64,000 nt of DNA from the NCBI GenBank assembly GCA_019414445.1, contig DXMA01000009.1, forward strand, positions 1 to 64,000, read 5' to 3'. The position numbers and the translations under genes are program-made. The notes under the pieces were generated by a model, which saw only the letters and a list, made by a program, of their open reading frames with translations, did no database searches and had not been told where the DNA came from. Positions within the stretch are counted from its first letter, which is position 1. The number at the start of each line of letters is the position of its first letter. This document shows positions 33,489-43,047 of this stretch, piece after piece. The DNA is from Collinsella sp. (GTDB lineage: Bacteria; Actinomycetota; Coriobacteriia; Coriobacteriales; Coriobacteriaceae).

Positions 33489-34628
33489 TCACTTCACATC
33501 GAACTCCACGCGATCGAGTTCGGGCACGTTGAGGTCGATGAGCTTGCGGGCAACGCGGCGGTCGTGCGCCCCAAGCGTCTCGCTTGTCGTCACATGGGCG
33601 ACAATCTCGCGCTCGACGATACCCTCCTCCTCGCCTTCGGTGGTCGAGGTCTCGACGGCGACGGTGTAATCCTTAAAGCCTGGCAGCACCGCCGCAAGCT
33701 CGCGCGTGGTTTCGGTGACGCCGTAGCCGTCCTGCACGCCGGCTTGCGCCGAGCCAATAGACCCCGTCGTCATAACGATGCAGGGGATGGCAAAGACTAC
33801 CGTGCCCACAATGATGCGGCGGCGCACCTTGCGCGATAGCTCGTCGACCTCGGCGTTTTCTTCAGCAGTCACAATACCGTCGCCGTTCAGGTCGCGCTTG
33901 AGCGGCACGCGCAAAAGAAGCAGAACGGCTTCGGCCGCCAGCGCGATAAAGACGACGTTGATGCCAAACTCATAAAGCGCCGAGAGAAACAGTGGCCCGC
34001 TTGCGATGGCGATGCCATAGCCCGCCGCGCACAGGGGCGGCATGAGCGCGGTCGCCACGGCCACGCCGGCGATGAGCGTGGCGGGTTCCTGGTCGCGCGA
34101 GTTGCCCAGTCCGCCCGCAAAGCCGCCCGCGAGCGCGACGGCAAGGTCCCACACAGTCGGTGTCGAGTTGTCGATGATGGCGGCCGTGGTGGTGCCAAGG
34201 GGCGAGAGCTTAAAGTACAGCGTGGACGTGATTAGACAAAAGACCATCTGCAGCGCGAGGCCGGCAATTGCCTCGACGGCAATCTCGCGGTCGAGCGTGG
34301 CGATGCCGTATGCCATGGCAAGGACCGAGCCCATGAGCGGACAGATGAGCATGGCGCCCACGATGGCAATGTCCGAGTCGATATCGAGGCCGATGCTCGC
34401 GATCAACATGGCAATGATCAGGATGCATAAGTGCGAGCCAGTCAGGCGCGCCCCGTTTACAAAGCGCTTGCGAATCACGTGATAGGGCGCGCGTCCCTCG
34501 CGTATGTTGAACGCCTGCTTAAGGAAACGGGCGGCATTCTCCATGGCCTCGCTGTGTGCAGGGCGTATACCGTGACGACGATGATGACGCTCGCGCAGCC
34601 GCTTGATCTGTTGTTTGTCGAGTTCCAT
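33489..34628 (-). CDS. DUF389 membrane protein with an EF-hand-like loop
   Basis: A 379-aa integral membrane protein of the DUF389 family, function unknown. It has an N-terminal basic stretch (1-60), about six TM helices with the family motifs GAMLICPLMG (91-100) and ATALMPPLCAAG (192-203), and a soluble C-terminal tail. Between the last TM pair lies a charged insert whose residues 246-257 read DLNGDGIVTAEE, a canonical EF-hand calcium loop (ligands at 1, 3, 5 and 12). That suggests calcium or another divalent ion acts on this protein, which is inference. GAGGTAAGC precedes the start. Confidence 0.85.
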   Translation of the reverse strand: MELDKQQIKRLRERHHRRHGIRPAHSEAMENAARFLKQAFNIREGRAPYHVIRKRFVNGARLTGSHLCILIIAMLIASIGLDIDSDIAIVGAMLICPLMGSVLAMAYGIATLDREIAVEAIAGLALQMVFCLITSTLYFKLSPLGTTTAAIIDNSTPTVWDLAVALAGGFAGGLGNSRDQEPATLIAGVAVATALMPPLCAAGYGIAIASGPLFLSALYEFGINVVFIALAAEAVLLLLRVPLKRDLNGDGIVTAEENAEVDELSRKVRRRIIVGTVVFAIPCIVMTTGSIGSAQAGVQDGYGVTETTRELAAVLPGFKDYTVAVETSTTEGEEEGIVEREIVAHVTTSETLGAHDRRVARKLIDLNVPELDRVEFDVK

Positions 34629-34780
34629 GCTTACCTCGTTTAGCTTCTGAGCCGCTTCTTGCGTCTGTCGTCTTTACTCTACACCGCGTTAGGCGAGGTG
34701 TCAGACAAGGTTTGTTGACCTGGAAGTCAGGACAATCGACATGGCTAAAACGCCGTGAGGATCATAAGAGTCAAATAGAC

Positions 34781-34818
34781 AAAAAAGCGCGGGGCCGGTT
34801 TGATTCCGACCCCGCGCT
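34781..34818 (-). terminator. Terminator of the OPT transporter gene
   Basis: AGCGCGGGGTCGG and CCGGCCCCGCGCT pair on the minus strand, followed by TTTTT (34781-34786 complement). It lies 26 bp past the stop codon. Confidence 0.9.
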
Positions 34819-34843
34819 CTGCGCTGGTGCGTTGTTGTTCGGC

Positions 34844-36547
34844 CTACCCCAGCAGGCTCAGACCAACAGAGACAAACGCCAGGATAACGCCGACGATGGA
34901 CTCGCCGCCGAGCAGGCCGCTGGCGACGACCAGGCCTTGCTCCTGGAAGGCGGCATCCTTGGAGGCCTTCTCCTCGTCCGAAAGACCGGCAGCGGCGTCG
35001 CGGCGTGCGGCCCACTTGTCGTAGGCGAGCTTGGCGCAGGAGCCCAAGAAGGCCGTGAGCGACATGTAGAACGGCAGGTACACGCCCAGGCCGATCATCA
35101 TGGCCGGAATGCCGAGCCAGTACATGACGATGCCGGCGATAAAGCCGCCTGCGAACCACGGCACGCTCGGGATGCCCGAGACCATGGTGGCGACGACGCT
35201 TGCCTGCGCGGCCACAAAGCTCTTGTCGGGGCCGAAAGCATCCGGACCATAGGCGGTGACAAGCGCGACCATGACGGCAGCGGCGACCAGGGCGCCCACG
35301 ATGCCGCCGATGGCCTGGCCGATCCACTGCGCACGCGGATTGGTGCCCAGCACGGCGCCGGCCTTAAAGTCGTTCATGACGTCGCCCGCAAGGCCGCATG
35401 CCACGGCCACGATGCCGGCGATAAAGAACAGCTTGACCTGGGCGATCTGTGCGAAGGCAGCCACGATGAGCATGACGATGAGGCCGAAGATCTCCATGGG
35501 GTCGATGCCCGTCTGGCCGCAGCTCTGCGCGCTCATGATGGTGGTGACAAAGGTGAACAGCGTGACGATGACGGCCGGGACGGGGCCAAGGTCGAGCGCG
35601 ATGGCGACGATCACGGCGATGGCGGCAGTACCCAGGCCGATGATGCCGGCGTCGAGCTTAAGCGAGCCCGAGATGAGCGACTGCTCGTCGGTGTCGCTGG
35701 AGCTGTCGGCGGCGAGGCCGCGGGCGATGCCGGCGACCTGCGGCAGGATGTCCTTGAGGACGACGGCGACGCCAAAGCCCATCATGAGGCCCATGCCGAG
35801 CGATTTGACGATGCCCTGCGCAGTCACAACGTCGAATAGACCGGCAGCGGTGCCGCCCACGATGATGCCAAAGTTACCTAGCAGCGCGCCGGCAAACCAG
35901 AAGGCAACCGGGGCGAAGCCAACCAAAAAGCCGATGGAGAGCAGCATGGGCGAGTTATAGATGGCAAAGGTCACGCCGGGGATATTGAGCGTGCACAGCA
36001 TGCTGGGCACCACGCCCAGAGCGTCGCGAAGCACGCTGTAGATGCCTGCGATGGCCATGGAGCCAAAGAGCTGCTTGCCGGTCTTGCCGCCGGCCTCGGT
36101 GGCGCGCAGTGTCTGAGCTGCGGCATTGCCGGTGGGAAACTCCAGCGCGGCGTCCACGATAAAGTGGCGGTGGATGAGCGCCGTTGCCAGCAGGCCCAAG
36201 ATGGTGCCGGCGAGTGCCACGATAAACATGTCGAGCCAGCTGATCTGGTCGGCATAGCCCAGCATCCAGGCGCCCGGGATGGTAAACGCCAGGCCGCCGG
36301 CGACCATGGCGCCCGCGGACATGATGGTGTGGGTGACGTTGGCCTCGTTGAGGCTGGCGTCACCCATGAGCTTCAGGAAGAACAGCGAGATGACGGCAGC
36401 GAAAATAATCGGCCAGGGGAGGGCGCCCATCTTGAGGGCGGTATAGGCCGAGCTTGCCGTGATGATTACGCAGCCAAGGACGCCGATGACGACGCCGCGC
36501 AGCGTGAGTTGCCCGCGCATCGAGGCGCGGTTCGAGGGATTGCTCAT
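34844..36547 (-). CDS. OPT-family transporter
   Basis: A 567-aa transporter with about 14 TM helices, of the oligopeptide transporter (OPT) superfamily, whose prokaryotic members take up small peptides or metal chelates. The family features LTLRGVVIGVLGC at the start, the repeated ALKMG... and the FPTGNAAAQTLRATE loop are present. A Ser/Asp-rich cytoplasmic loop is near the middle. AAAGGAG precedes the ATG. It stands alone, divergent from coaX, and the substrate is not known. Confidence 0.9.
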   Translation of the reverse strand: MSNPSNRASMRGQLTLRGVVIGVLGCVIITASSAYTALKMGALPWPIIFAAVISLFFLKLMGDASLNEANVTHTIMSAGAMVAGGLAFTIPGAWMLGYADQISWLDMFIVALAGTILGLLATALIHRHFIVDAALEFPTGNAAAQTLRATEAGGKTGKQLFGSMAIAGIYSVLRDALGVVPSMLCTLNIPGVTFAIYNSPMLLSIGFLVGFAPVAFWFAGALLGNFGIIVGGTAAGLFDVVTAQGIVKSLGMGLMMGFGVAVVLKDILPQVAGIARGLAADSSSDTDEQSLISGSLKLDAGIIGLGTAAIAVIVAIALDLGPVPAVIVTLFTFVTTIMSAQSCGQTGIDPMEIFGLIVMLIVAAFAQIAQVKLFFIAGIVAVACGLAGDVMNDFKAGAVLGTNPRAQWIGQAIGGIVGALVAAAVMVALVTAYGPDAFGPDKSFVAAQASVVATMVSGIPSVPWFAGGFIAGIVMYWLGIPAMMIGLGVYLPFYMSLTAFLGSCAKLAYDKWAARRDAAAGLSDEEKASKDAAFQEQGLVVASGLLGGESIVGVILAFVSVGLSLLG

Positions 36548-36739
36548 ATAGAACTCCTTTGCGTATATCCGCTTCCCCCGGGAGCGCCGCTACGGATACG
36601 GCGCGGGAAGTCGGGTTACCAAGGGCCGCCGCGTGAGCTCGCGCGCGACCGCGCACCAGTATAGCCGCAAGCTAGTCATTTTGGGATGACTGGTTTAGGT
36701 AGGCGATATACTGCTGGACAGACGAAAGGAGCGCCGACG

Positions 36740-37591
36740 ATGCTTAATGGGTGCGCATATATATTGACGGTCGACGTGGGCAACACGTTCATTCGCTTTG
36801 GCCTGTTTGCCGAGGATTCGGCCGCGGCGCAGGAGCGCCCGCTCGCGACGTGCGAGATCACGACGCCGGTCCGTATTACGGCCGACGAAGCGCGCATGCG
36901 ACTTGTGCAGGTCATGGGCGCGCTCGCCGCCGATGCGGGGGTGCCCGGGGTGCTCGTACCCGCCGCGGCCGTGCTGAGCTGTGTGGTCCCGGCGCTCGAG
37001 CGCCCGTGGAAGGCGGCACTTTCCCGTACCTGCACGGGGCGCGTGCTCACTGTGGGGCCGGGCCTCAAGACTGGCATACCTGTGCACTACGATGACCCGG
37101 CCGAGATCGGTCCCGACCGCATCGCCGACGCCGTGGCTGCCCGCGCTGTCTACGGCTCGCCGTGCATCGTGATTGACCTGGGCACCACGACCAATATCGA
37201 GGCCATCGACGCACACGGCACCTTTGTCGGCGGCGTTATCGCACCGGGGCTGGCGCTCGGCGCCCGTTCGCTCTCTGCCGCTGCGGCGCGCCTGCCTCAG
37301 GTTGAGCCCTCGGCGCCGACGCACGTCATCGGCCGCAACACGCGTGAGGCCATGCGCTCGGGCGTGGTTTTGGGCGAGGTGGCCCGCATCGACGGCATGC
37401 TCGACATGGTGCTCTCCGAGATGCGTGCGACCAAGGCCGCGGGGGAGGGCGATGTGCCCATCGTCATTACCGGCGACGATGCCGAGGCACTTGCGGCCCT
37501 TGTCGGTCATAGCCTGACGGTCGATGACGCGTTGACGCTTCGGGGTCTCGCCGAGCTCTACCACATCAACCAAAAGCCCCGTCGCGCGTAG
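36740..37591 (+). CDS. coaX: Type III pantothenate kinase
   Basis: A 283-aa ASKHA-fold kinase that phosphorylates pantothenate, the first step of coenzyme A synthesis. TVDVGNTFIRFGLF (ATP loop), GPDRIAD, IDLGTTTNIEAI and GGVIAPGL match the family order. Type III enzymes need a monovalent cation and are not feedback-inhibited by CoA. The start at 36740 has GAAAGGAGCG; the upstream ATG at 36686 does not. The gene is divergent from OPT and followed after 83 bp by the dCMP deaminase gene. Confidence 0.92.
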   Translation: MLNGCAYILTVDVGNTFIRFGLFAEDSAAAQERPLATCEITTPVRITADEARMRLVQVMGALAADAGVPGVLVPAAAVLSCVVPALERPWKAALSRTCTGRVLTVGPGLKTGIPVHYDDPAEIGPDRIADAVAARAVYGSPCIVIDLGTTTNIEAIDAHGTFVGGVIAPGLALGARSLSAAAARLPQVEPSAPTHVIGRNTREAMRSGVVLGEVARIDGMLDMVLSEMRATKAAGEGDVPIVITGDDAEALAALVGHSLTVDDALTLRGLAELYHINQKPRRA

Positions 37592-37674
37592 CAATGGGGG
37601 CGGTGGGACAAAAACGTCTCCACCTTCCACCTGCTACAATGGGTCAAACTGTTGCGATTACGGAGGTGTCTGCC

Positions 37675-38199
37675 ATGTCGGACGATCTTCATCAAACTGC
37701 GTCGGGCAAGCGCCGCGACGTTATTAGCTGGGATGAGTTCTTTATGAGCGTGGCCATCGCCGCGCAGCGCCGCAGTAAGGACCCCAACACGCAGGTGGGC
37801 GCGTGCATCGCCAGCACCAACCACCGCATCCTTTCGGTGGGCTACAACGGTACGCCCTCGGCGCTCAACGACGACTTTTTCCCGTGGGGCACGAGCGACG
37901 ACCCGTTGCAGGATAAGCACAACTACGTGGTGCATGCCGAGGCCAACGCCGTGCTCAACTACCGCGGCTCGCTCAAGGACCTTGAGGACTCCACGGTCTA
38001 CGTCACGCTGTTCCCGTGCCACGACTGCGCCAAGATCCTGGCGCAGGTGGGCGTGGGCGAGGTCGTCTACCTGGACAATAAGTATGCCGACACCGATGAC
38101 GGCCGTATCAGCCGCCGCATTCTCGACTCCTGCGGCATCAGCTACCGCCAGGTCATCGTCGATGTCCAGATTGGTACCGGGGGACAGGCTCGGCAGTAA
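37675..38199 (+). CDS. dCMP deaminase family protein
   Basis: A 174-aa zinc deaminase of the dCMP/ComEB family. The zinc site is HAEANAV (His and catalytic Glu) and PCHDC. NGTPSALND is the substrate-loop region. dCMP deaminase makes dUMP for dTMP synthesis. CGGAGGTGT precedes the ATG. A possible -10 element, TACAAT, lies about 40 bp upstream. Confidence 0.9.
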   Translation: MSDDLHQTASGKRRDVISWDEFFMSVAIAAQRRSKDPNTQVGACIASTNHRILSVGYNGTPSALNDDFFPWGTSDDPLQDKHNYVVHAEANAVLNYRGSLKDLEDSTVYVTLFPCHDCAKILAQVGVGEVVYLDNKYADTDDGRISRRILDSCGISYRQVIVDVQIGTGGQARQ

Positions 38200-38370
38200 T
38201 ATGCGTTGTCGCTGTCTGACGACGAACACAGCTCAAAGAGCCCCGTTCCAAATTGACTACTCGTGAAGGTCGCGTCTGCGCGCATGGACGGCTCGTGAGC
38301 GGGTACATGGCTGTAGTAACATAGCTTCTGTCCGCGGGCGTGCCCGCGTTATTGTGAGAAAGGAGCCCCT

Positions 38371-38649
38371 GTGGCTGTTAACGAAGAGCTGCTTAAGAAG
38401 GTTCTTGAAGAGATTCGCCCCAACCTGCAGGCCGACGGCGGCGATATGGAGTATGTGGGCGTCGACGACGAGGGTGTCGTCAAGCTGGAACTGCAGGGCG
38501 CCTGCGCCGGCTGCCCTATGAGTGCACTGACTCTGTCCATGGGTATCGAGCGCATCCTGAAGGAGCACGTGCCCGGCGTTACCCGCGTCGAGCAGGTCAA
38601 TGCTTCCGGCGAGACCGACGACCTGTACGACGAGTACGCGCCGTTCTAA
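38371..38649 (+). CDS. NifU C-terminal-domain (iron-sulfur scaffold) protein
   Basis: A 92-aa protein with the CxxC motif ACAGCP typical of NifU C-terminal / NfuA domains, which bind a transient [4Fe-4S] cluster and hand it to target enzymes. The LQADGGD lead is conserved. It starts with GTG behind GAAAGGAG. The 171-bp region before it holds a CGCGGGCGTGCCCGCG hairpin (38333-38348) and the short repeat CAAATTGACTACTCGT. Its acidic last 15 residues lie outside the usual domain. Confidence 0.9.
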   Translation: MAVNEELLKKVLEEIRPNLQADGGDMEYVGVDDEGVVKLELQGACAGCPMSALTLSMGIERILKEHVPGVTRVEQVNASGETDDLYDEYAPF

Positions 38650-38758
38650 GCTGCGAAAGCTGCGGACGACATGCTCCGCATAGACGTTACGCCCAGATAT
38701 GCTGCTGCGAGCGCAAGGCCCGCGGCCGCATTTGTATGTAGGGAGCAGGGGGATCGAT

Positions 38759-39580
38759 ATGCTCAACGACCTCTACCATATGCTTGACCCCGTCGCGATC
38801 TCGGCGGGCCCCATCACGATCTACTGGTACGGTCTGGCCTATGTGGTCGGCGCCCTGCTTACGGCAGTCGTCATGTATCGCACGCAGCGCCGTTGGGGTT
38901 TCAACATCACGATCGATGACCTGACGAGTGTCGTGGTCGGCGCGGTCTTTGGCCTTATTATCGGCGCGCGCCTGTTCTACGTCGTCTTTTACGGTGATGG
39001 CTACTATTGGGCCCACCCGCTCGGGATCTTTGCCACCAACGAGGGCGGCATGAGCTTCCACGGTGGCCTGGTCGGCGGCATCTTGGGCGGCATCATCGTG
39101 TGCCGCATGTATAAGCTCGACGCCTGGACCATCGCCGACCTTGCCGTTATCGGTGCTCCGCTGGCGCTGTGCCTGGGACGCTGCGCCAACTTCGTGAACG
39201 GTGAGCTGTGGGGTAAGCCGACCGATCTGCCCTGGGGTGTGGTCTTTGGCGGCACCGCGGGCGATATGCCGCGCCATCCCTCCCAGCTCTACGAGGCGTT
39301 TCTTGAGGGCATCGTGCTCTTTTGCATCCTGCAGGTGCTCAGCCGCAAAAAACCGCTGCTGCCCCAGGGTACGTTTATGGGCGTCTTTGTGATGGGCTAC
39401 GGCATCGTTCGCTTTTTGATTGAGTTTGTGCGCGTGCCCGATGCGCAGCTGGGCTATCTGCTGGGCGGCGTCATCACCATGGGTCAGCTGCTGAGCCTGC
39501 CGCTCGTAATCGCGGGCCTGGCACTCATCATCTTCGCCCGTCGCCGCAACCAGCCCCAGCGCGTCTACCTGGACGCCTAA
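38759..39580 (+). CDS. lgt: Prolipoprotein diacylglyceryl transferase
   Basis: A 273-aa membrane enzyme with seven TM helices expected. It transfers diacylglycerol from phosphatidylglycerol to the lipobox Cys of lipoproteins such as the binding protein at 16676. Family motifs are intact: GGMSFHGGLVGG, GRCANFVNGELWG and RHPSQLYEA. The start at 38759 follows GCAGGGGGA; an upstream frame lacks one. Two REP-like hairpins fill the 145 bp after it. Confidence 0.95.
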   Translation: MLNDLYHMLDPVAISAGPITIYWYGLAYVVGALLTAVVMYRTQRRWGFNITIDDLTSVVVGAVFGLIIGARLFYVVFYGDGYYWAHPLGIFATNEGGMSFHGGLVGGILGGIIVCRMYKLDAWTIADLAVIGAPLALCLGRCANFVNGELWGKPTDLPWGVVFGGTAGDMPRHPSQLYEAFLEGIVLFCILQVLSRKKPLLPQGTFMGVFVMGYGIVRFLIEFVRVPDAQLGYLLGGVITMGQLLSLPLVIAGLALIIFARRRNQPQRVYLDA

Positions 39581-39587
39581 CCACCAA

Positions 39588-39624
39588 AACCACCACAAAG
39601 GGGACAGGCACCTTTGTGGTGGTT
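39588..39624. repeat. REP-like hairpin B, copy 2
   Basis: AACCACCACAAAG and CTTTGTGGTGGTT form a perfect stem around GGGACAGGCAC. Arms differ from copy 1 by compensating changes (GCC to ACC and GGC to GGT), so pairing is conserved. Confidence 0.85.
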
Positions 39625-39660
39625 CGCTGGGCAGCGATGACAGAACCGTAACGTTTTCCC

Positions 39661-39704
39661 AGATAAAACCTGCCAAAATAAACCTGTCCCTTTTTAGCAG
39701 GTTT
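39661..39704. repeat. REP-like hairpin A, copy 4 (inverted orientation)
   Basis: AAAACCTGCCAAAA begins the copy, but the core reads AACCTGTCCCTTTTT, the reverse complement of the others. The right arm TAGCAGGTTT has lost some pairing. It lies 21 bp before the DUF6020 gene. Confidence 0.8.
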
Positions 39705-39724
39705 CTAGAAAGGCTTTTTGGACT

Positions 39725-41908
39725 GTGAAGGATTCCGACCTCTCCACAACAGCTGCGCGCGACGCCGCTCGCATTGTTTGGTTTAAGCGCTATCCCGCCA
39801 AGCAGACGCTCATCGCCTTTTTGCTCGCCCTGCTGGCGACCACGGCGTTTTCCATCGATCCCGCCCCGGTGTCGAGCAATGCAGTCCTGGCGATCGATCC
39901 AAAGGCCTCGGGCATGCTTTACGTGTGCTACGAGGTGCTCCTGTCGTTTGCCGGTCACACCGACGCGGTCATGCTGCTCGCGCTGGCCTGTCTACTCACG
40001 TTGCCCTTTCGTTACGTGTTCTTTGGCCGCGGCGACACCTGGCGTCCATCGATCATTCTGCCGTCGCTGTTTTTCGCCATCTGCATGGTGTTCGGCCGCA
40101 GCTACGATCTCACCGACTCGGCCGAGATTGTTTTTGGCGACAAGGCCCGCATCATCTGCGCCTGGATTGGCGGCGCGGGCTGGATGCTCCTAGCGATCGT
40201 GGCTTTCTATCTGGCTTTTGAGTGCCTGGATTGGCTGAGCTCTCGGCGCATCCCGTTTTCCGAGGCGCACTTTGGGCGCATATGGCGTGTGGCTCACGCC
40301 GTGCTCTCGGTCCATCCCTTTGCCGGGCCCTTCCTGGTGCTTATGATCGCCTGGGCGCCCACGCTCATCGCTTCGCTGCCTGGCCTTTTTATGGGAGATA
40401 CGGGCGCGCAGATTCGCCAGTGGTTCAACTATCCCAACGGCACGAGCGACTACCTGCGCCTACTCAACCCCAACGTGCTGCTCAACGGGCATCATCCCGT
40501 AGTGCACACGGCCATTATCGGCTCGTGCGTTCAGCTGGGGCTTTCGCTGTTCAACAGCGCTAACGCGGGCCTCATCATCTATACCTGCGCTCAATTTGTC
40601 ATCACGGCTGCCTGCATGGCCTATTCCATTTCGTCGCTGCGCAAACTGGGCGTGAGCCTGCCGGTTCGCGGTGCGATCCTGCTGTTCTTTGCGTTTATGC
40701 CGATGTTCTCCAACTACGCGGCGTTGCTCACCAAAGACGTGCTCTTTGCCGACGCGTTTTTGGTGCTGCTGGTACAGACCGTCAAGCTCGTGGCATGTGG
40801 CTTGCCCCGTCGTGATGCCAATGTCGAGCGAGCGGGCGAGAAAGCCCCCGTGCTCTTTGCGCGCCACGACTGGCTGCTGCTCGCGCTGGCTGCTATGGGT
40901 TCCACGTTTCTGCGCAACGGCGGCCTTGTGTTTCCCCTGGCGGCATGCGTAATCGCGGCGGCGTTTTGCGTATGGGACGCGCATGTGGCTCGTCGTGCAG
41001 TCAAGCAGGCTGGTGCTGCGCCTTCGGGCGCCATCCCGCGTTTCCGCTGGGTGGGAGTTCTCGCGGTGCTCGCGCTCTGCCTTGCCTCTAATATGTACTT
41101 CACCAAGGTCTTTATGCCGGCGCACGATATCACGCCTGGTTCCAAGCGCGAAATCCTCTCGATTCCGTTCCAACAGACGGCTCGTTTCGTCCAAAAGCAC
41201 GACGGCCTCAACTCGGGCGTCAACCCTACGGTTAAGGAGGACGGCACTATCGTGGAGGCTCCTTGCGACGGTTCGGTGACCGACGAAGAGCGTGCCGTGA
41301 TCGATCGCGTACTCAAGTACGAGAACCTGGGCCTCCGCTACAACCCCGACAAGTCCGATGCCGTCAAGAACTGCTTTAACGAATACGCCTCGCAGGAGGA
41401 CATCGATGCCTATTTTGAGGTATGGGCTCAGATGTTTAAGAAGGATCCCGAGTGCTATATTTCGGCGCTTATCAATAACTACTATGGTTATTTTTATCCG
41501 AGCGCGCGCGATGCCTGGGTCTACAGCACGGCGCGTAGTGCCGAGATCATGGCGCGTCCCGACAACCTCAAGTACTTCGACTTCCATCCGGTTGACAGCA
41601 ACGTGGTGCGCTGGTGCGACCACCTGATCAATCTGTACCGTGTGGCGGTGCAGCGTATCCCGTTTATTTCGCTCACCATGAGCTCGGCCACCTATGTGTG
41701 GATCATGATCGCCGTGGTGGTCTACCTGCTGCGTCGTCATTCATGGCGTGCGCTGACAATCTGGGTGCCGCTGTTGGGCGTGCTCGCTGTGTGCCTGATT
41801 GGCCCGTGCAACGGATCGACCTACATGCGCTACCTGTACCCGGTCATTGCCTGCATGCCCTTCGCCATCGGCGCCACCGTTACCCGCAGCGACTTCCTCT
41901 GGTCCTAA
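39725..41908 (+). CDS. DUF6020-type polytopic membrane protein
   Basis: A 727-aa protein with about 12 TM helices and one large extracytoplasmic domain (about 490-650) rich in Asp, Asn and Tyr. The conserved loop LIASLPGLFMGDTGAQ (about 218-233) has an Asp after the second or third helix, a position that resembles the catalytic loop of GT-C glycosyltransferases, so a role in cell-surface glycan transfer is possible but not proven. It starts with GTG, ribosome site AGAAAGG. It is flanked by REP hairpins on both sides and stands alone. Confidence 0.7.
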   Translation: MKDSDLSTTAARDAARIVWFKRYPAKQTLIAFLLALLATTAFSIDPAPVSSNAVLAIDPKASGMLYVCYEVLLSFAGHTDAVMLLALACLLTLPFRYVFFGRGDTWRPSIILPSLFFAICMVFGRSYDLTDSAEIVFGDKARIICAWIGGAGWMLLAIVAFYLAFECLDWLSSRRIPFSEAHFGRIWRVAHAVLSVHPFAGPFLVLMIAWAPTLIASLPGLFMGDTGAQIRQWFNYPNGTSDYLRLLNPNVLLNGHHPVVHTAIIGSCVQLGLSLFNSANAGLIIYTCAQFVITAACMAYSISSLRKLGVSLPVRGAILLFFAFMPMFSNYAALLTKDVLFADAFLVLLVQTVKLVACGLPRRDANVERAGEKAPVLFARHDWLLLALAAMGSTFLRNGGLVFPLAACVIAAAFCVWDAHVARRAVKQAGAAPSGAIPRFRWVGVLAVLALCLASNMYFTKVFMPAHDITPGSKREILSIPFQQTARFVQKHDGLNSGVNPTVKEDGTIVEAPCDGSVTDEERAVIDRVLKYENLGLRYNPDKSDAVKNCFNEYASQEDIDAYFEVWAQMFKKDPECYISALINNYYGYFYPSARDAWVYSTARSAEIMARPDNLKYFDFHPVDSNVVRWCDHLINLYRVAVQRIPFISLTMSSATYVWIMIAVVVYLLRRHSWRALTIWVPLLGVLAVCLIGPCNGSTYMRYLYPVIACMPFAIGATVTRSDFLWS

Positions 41909-41909
41909 C

Positions 41910-41942
41910 TTGGTGCATTGGGGTCAGGTTACTTTGCACCAA
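41910..41942. repeat. REP-like hairpin D
   Basis: TTGGTGCA and TGCACCAA pair around TTGGGGTCAGGTTACTT. The GGGGTCAGGTTAC core parallels GGGGACAGGCACC in hairpin B. It comes directly after the DUF6020 stop codon. Confidence 0.75.
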
Positions 41943-42074
41943 AGGGTGGCATCATCACGACGCCTTCATTTTTTTGTTTATCTCACAGGCCAGTAGGTAT
42001 ATCATTTATAGCGTTTGTTTATATTGCCCGAGCATCTGCGCTGGGCTTTAGGTCGAAACCGATAGGAGACACGT

Positions 42075-42881
42075 ATGTCCGGACACTCTAAGTGGGCCAC
42101 AACCAAGCATCGTAAGGGCGCGCAGGACGCCAAGCGTTCCGCCCTCTTCTCCAAGCTCAGCCGCAACATCACTGTTGCTGCCCGTCTCGGCGGTGACCCG
42201 CTGCCCGAGAACAACGCCAGCCTCGCCGCTGCCGTTGCCAAGGCTAAGGCTCAGTCCATGCCCAAGGACAAGATCAAGTCCGCTATCGACAAGGCTTTTG
42301 GTTCGGGTGCCGATGCTGCCGTCTACGAGAACATCGTGTACGAGGGCTACGGTCCCGCCGGTGTCGCCGTCTACGTCGACTGCCTGACCGACAACCGCAA
42401 CCGTACCGCCGCCGATGTCCGTTCCGCTTTCTCCCACGCTGGTGGCAACCTGGGCACTTCCGGCTCCGTCGCCTTCCAGTTTGAGCGCAAGGGCCAGATC
42501 GTCGTTGCCAAGGAGATCCTGGACGAGAACGCCAAGAAGGAGACCATGATCGCCAACGGTGCTGCCGGTGACGAGGATGAGTTCATGATGGCCATCGCCG
42601 AGGCCGGTGGCGAAGACTACGAGGACGCCGGCGAGGAGTGGATCGTCTGGACTACTGCCAACGAAGTCATGGCTGTCTCCAAGGCGCTCGAGGAGCAGGG
42701 CGTCCAGGTCAAGGGCTCCGAGACCACCATGGTCCCGACCACCCCGACCGAGGTCTCCGGCGCCGACGCCAAGAAGGTCCAGCGCCTCATCGACCGTCTT
42801 GAGGAGCTCGACGACGTCCAGGATGTTTACAGCACCATGGACATGACCGACGAGGTCATCGCTGCCCTCGAGGAGGAGTAG
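42075..42881 (+). CDS. yebC: YebC/PmpR-family protein
   Basis: A 268-aa protein of the YebC/TACO1 family, starting MSGHSKWATTKHRKGAQDAK. Members have been reported as transcriptional regulators and, more recently, as factors that help ribosomes through proline-rich stretches. The second half carries an acidic insert (about 165-190, GAAGDEDEF and GGEDYEDAGEE). TAGGAGACACGT precedes the start. It stands alone, with a terminator at 42951. Confidence 0.95.
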   Translation: MSGHSKWATTKHRKGAQDAKRSALFSKLSRNITVAARLGGDPLPENNASLAAAVAKAKAQSMPKDKIKSAIDKAFGSGADAAVYENIVYEGYGPAGVAVYVDCLTDNRNRTAADVRSAFSHAGGNLGTSGSVAFQFERKGQIVVAKEILDENAKKETMIANGAAGDEDEFMMAIAEAGGEDYEDAGEEWIVWTTANEVMAVSKALEEQGVQVKGSETTMVPTTPTEVSGADAKKVQRLIDRLEELDDVQDVYSTMDMTDEVIAALEEE

Positions 42882-42950
42882 CGCCCGCACGGGTTAAGCC
42901 GTGCATATCTGGGCATAATGAAGCGAGCATGCAAGCCTCGTGGAATAGAT

Positions 42951-42992
42951 GAGCCGGATCCGCGTGCGTAGAGCACCGGACCCGGCTCTTTT
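42951..42992 (+). terminator. Terminator after yebC
   Basis: GAGCCGGATCC and CCGGACCCGGCTC pair imperfectly and are followed by TTTT. TATAAT at 42992-42997, overlapping its end, is a possible -10 for the amaP operon. Confidence 0.75.
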
Positions 42993-43047
42993 ATAATGAT
43001 GCGAACCGTTTTGCATTTCGAGAGCCGAGATTTGAAGGGAGCGCCGC

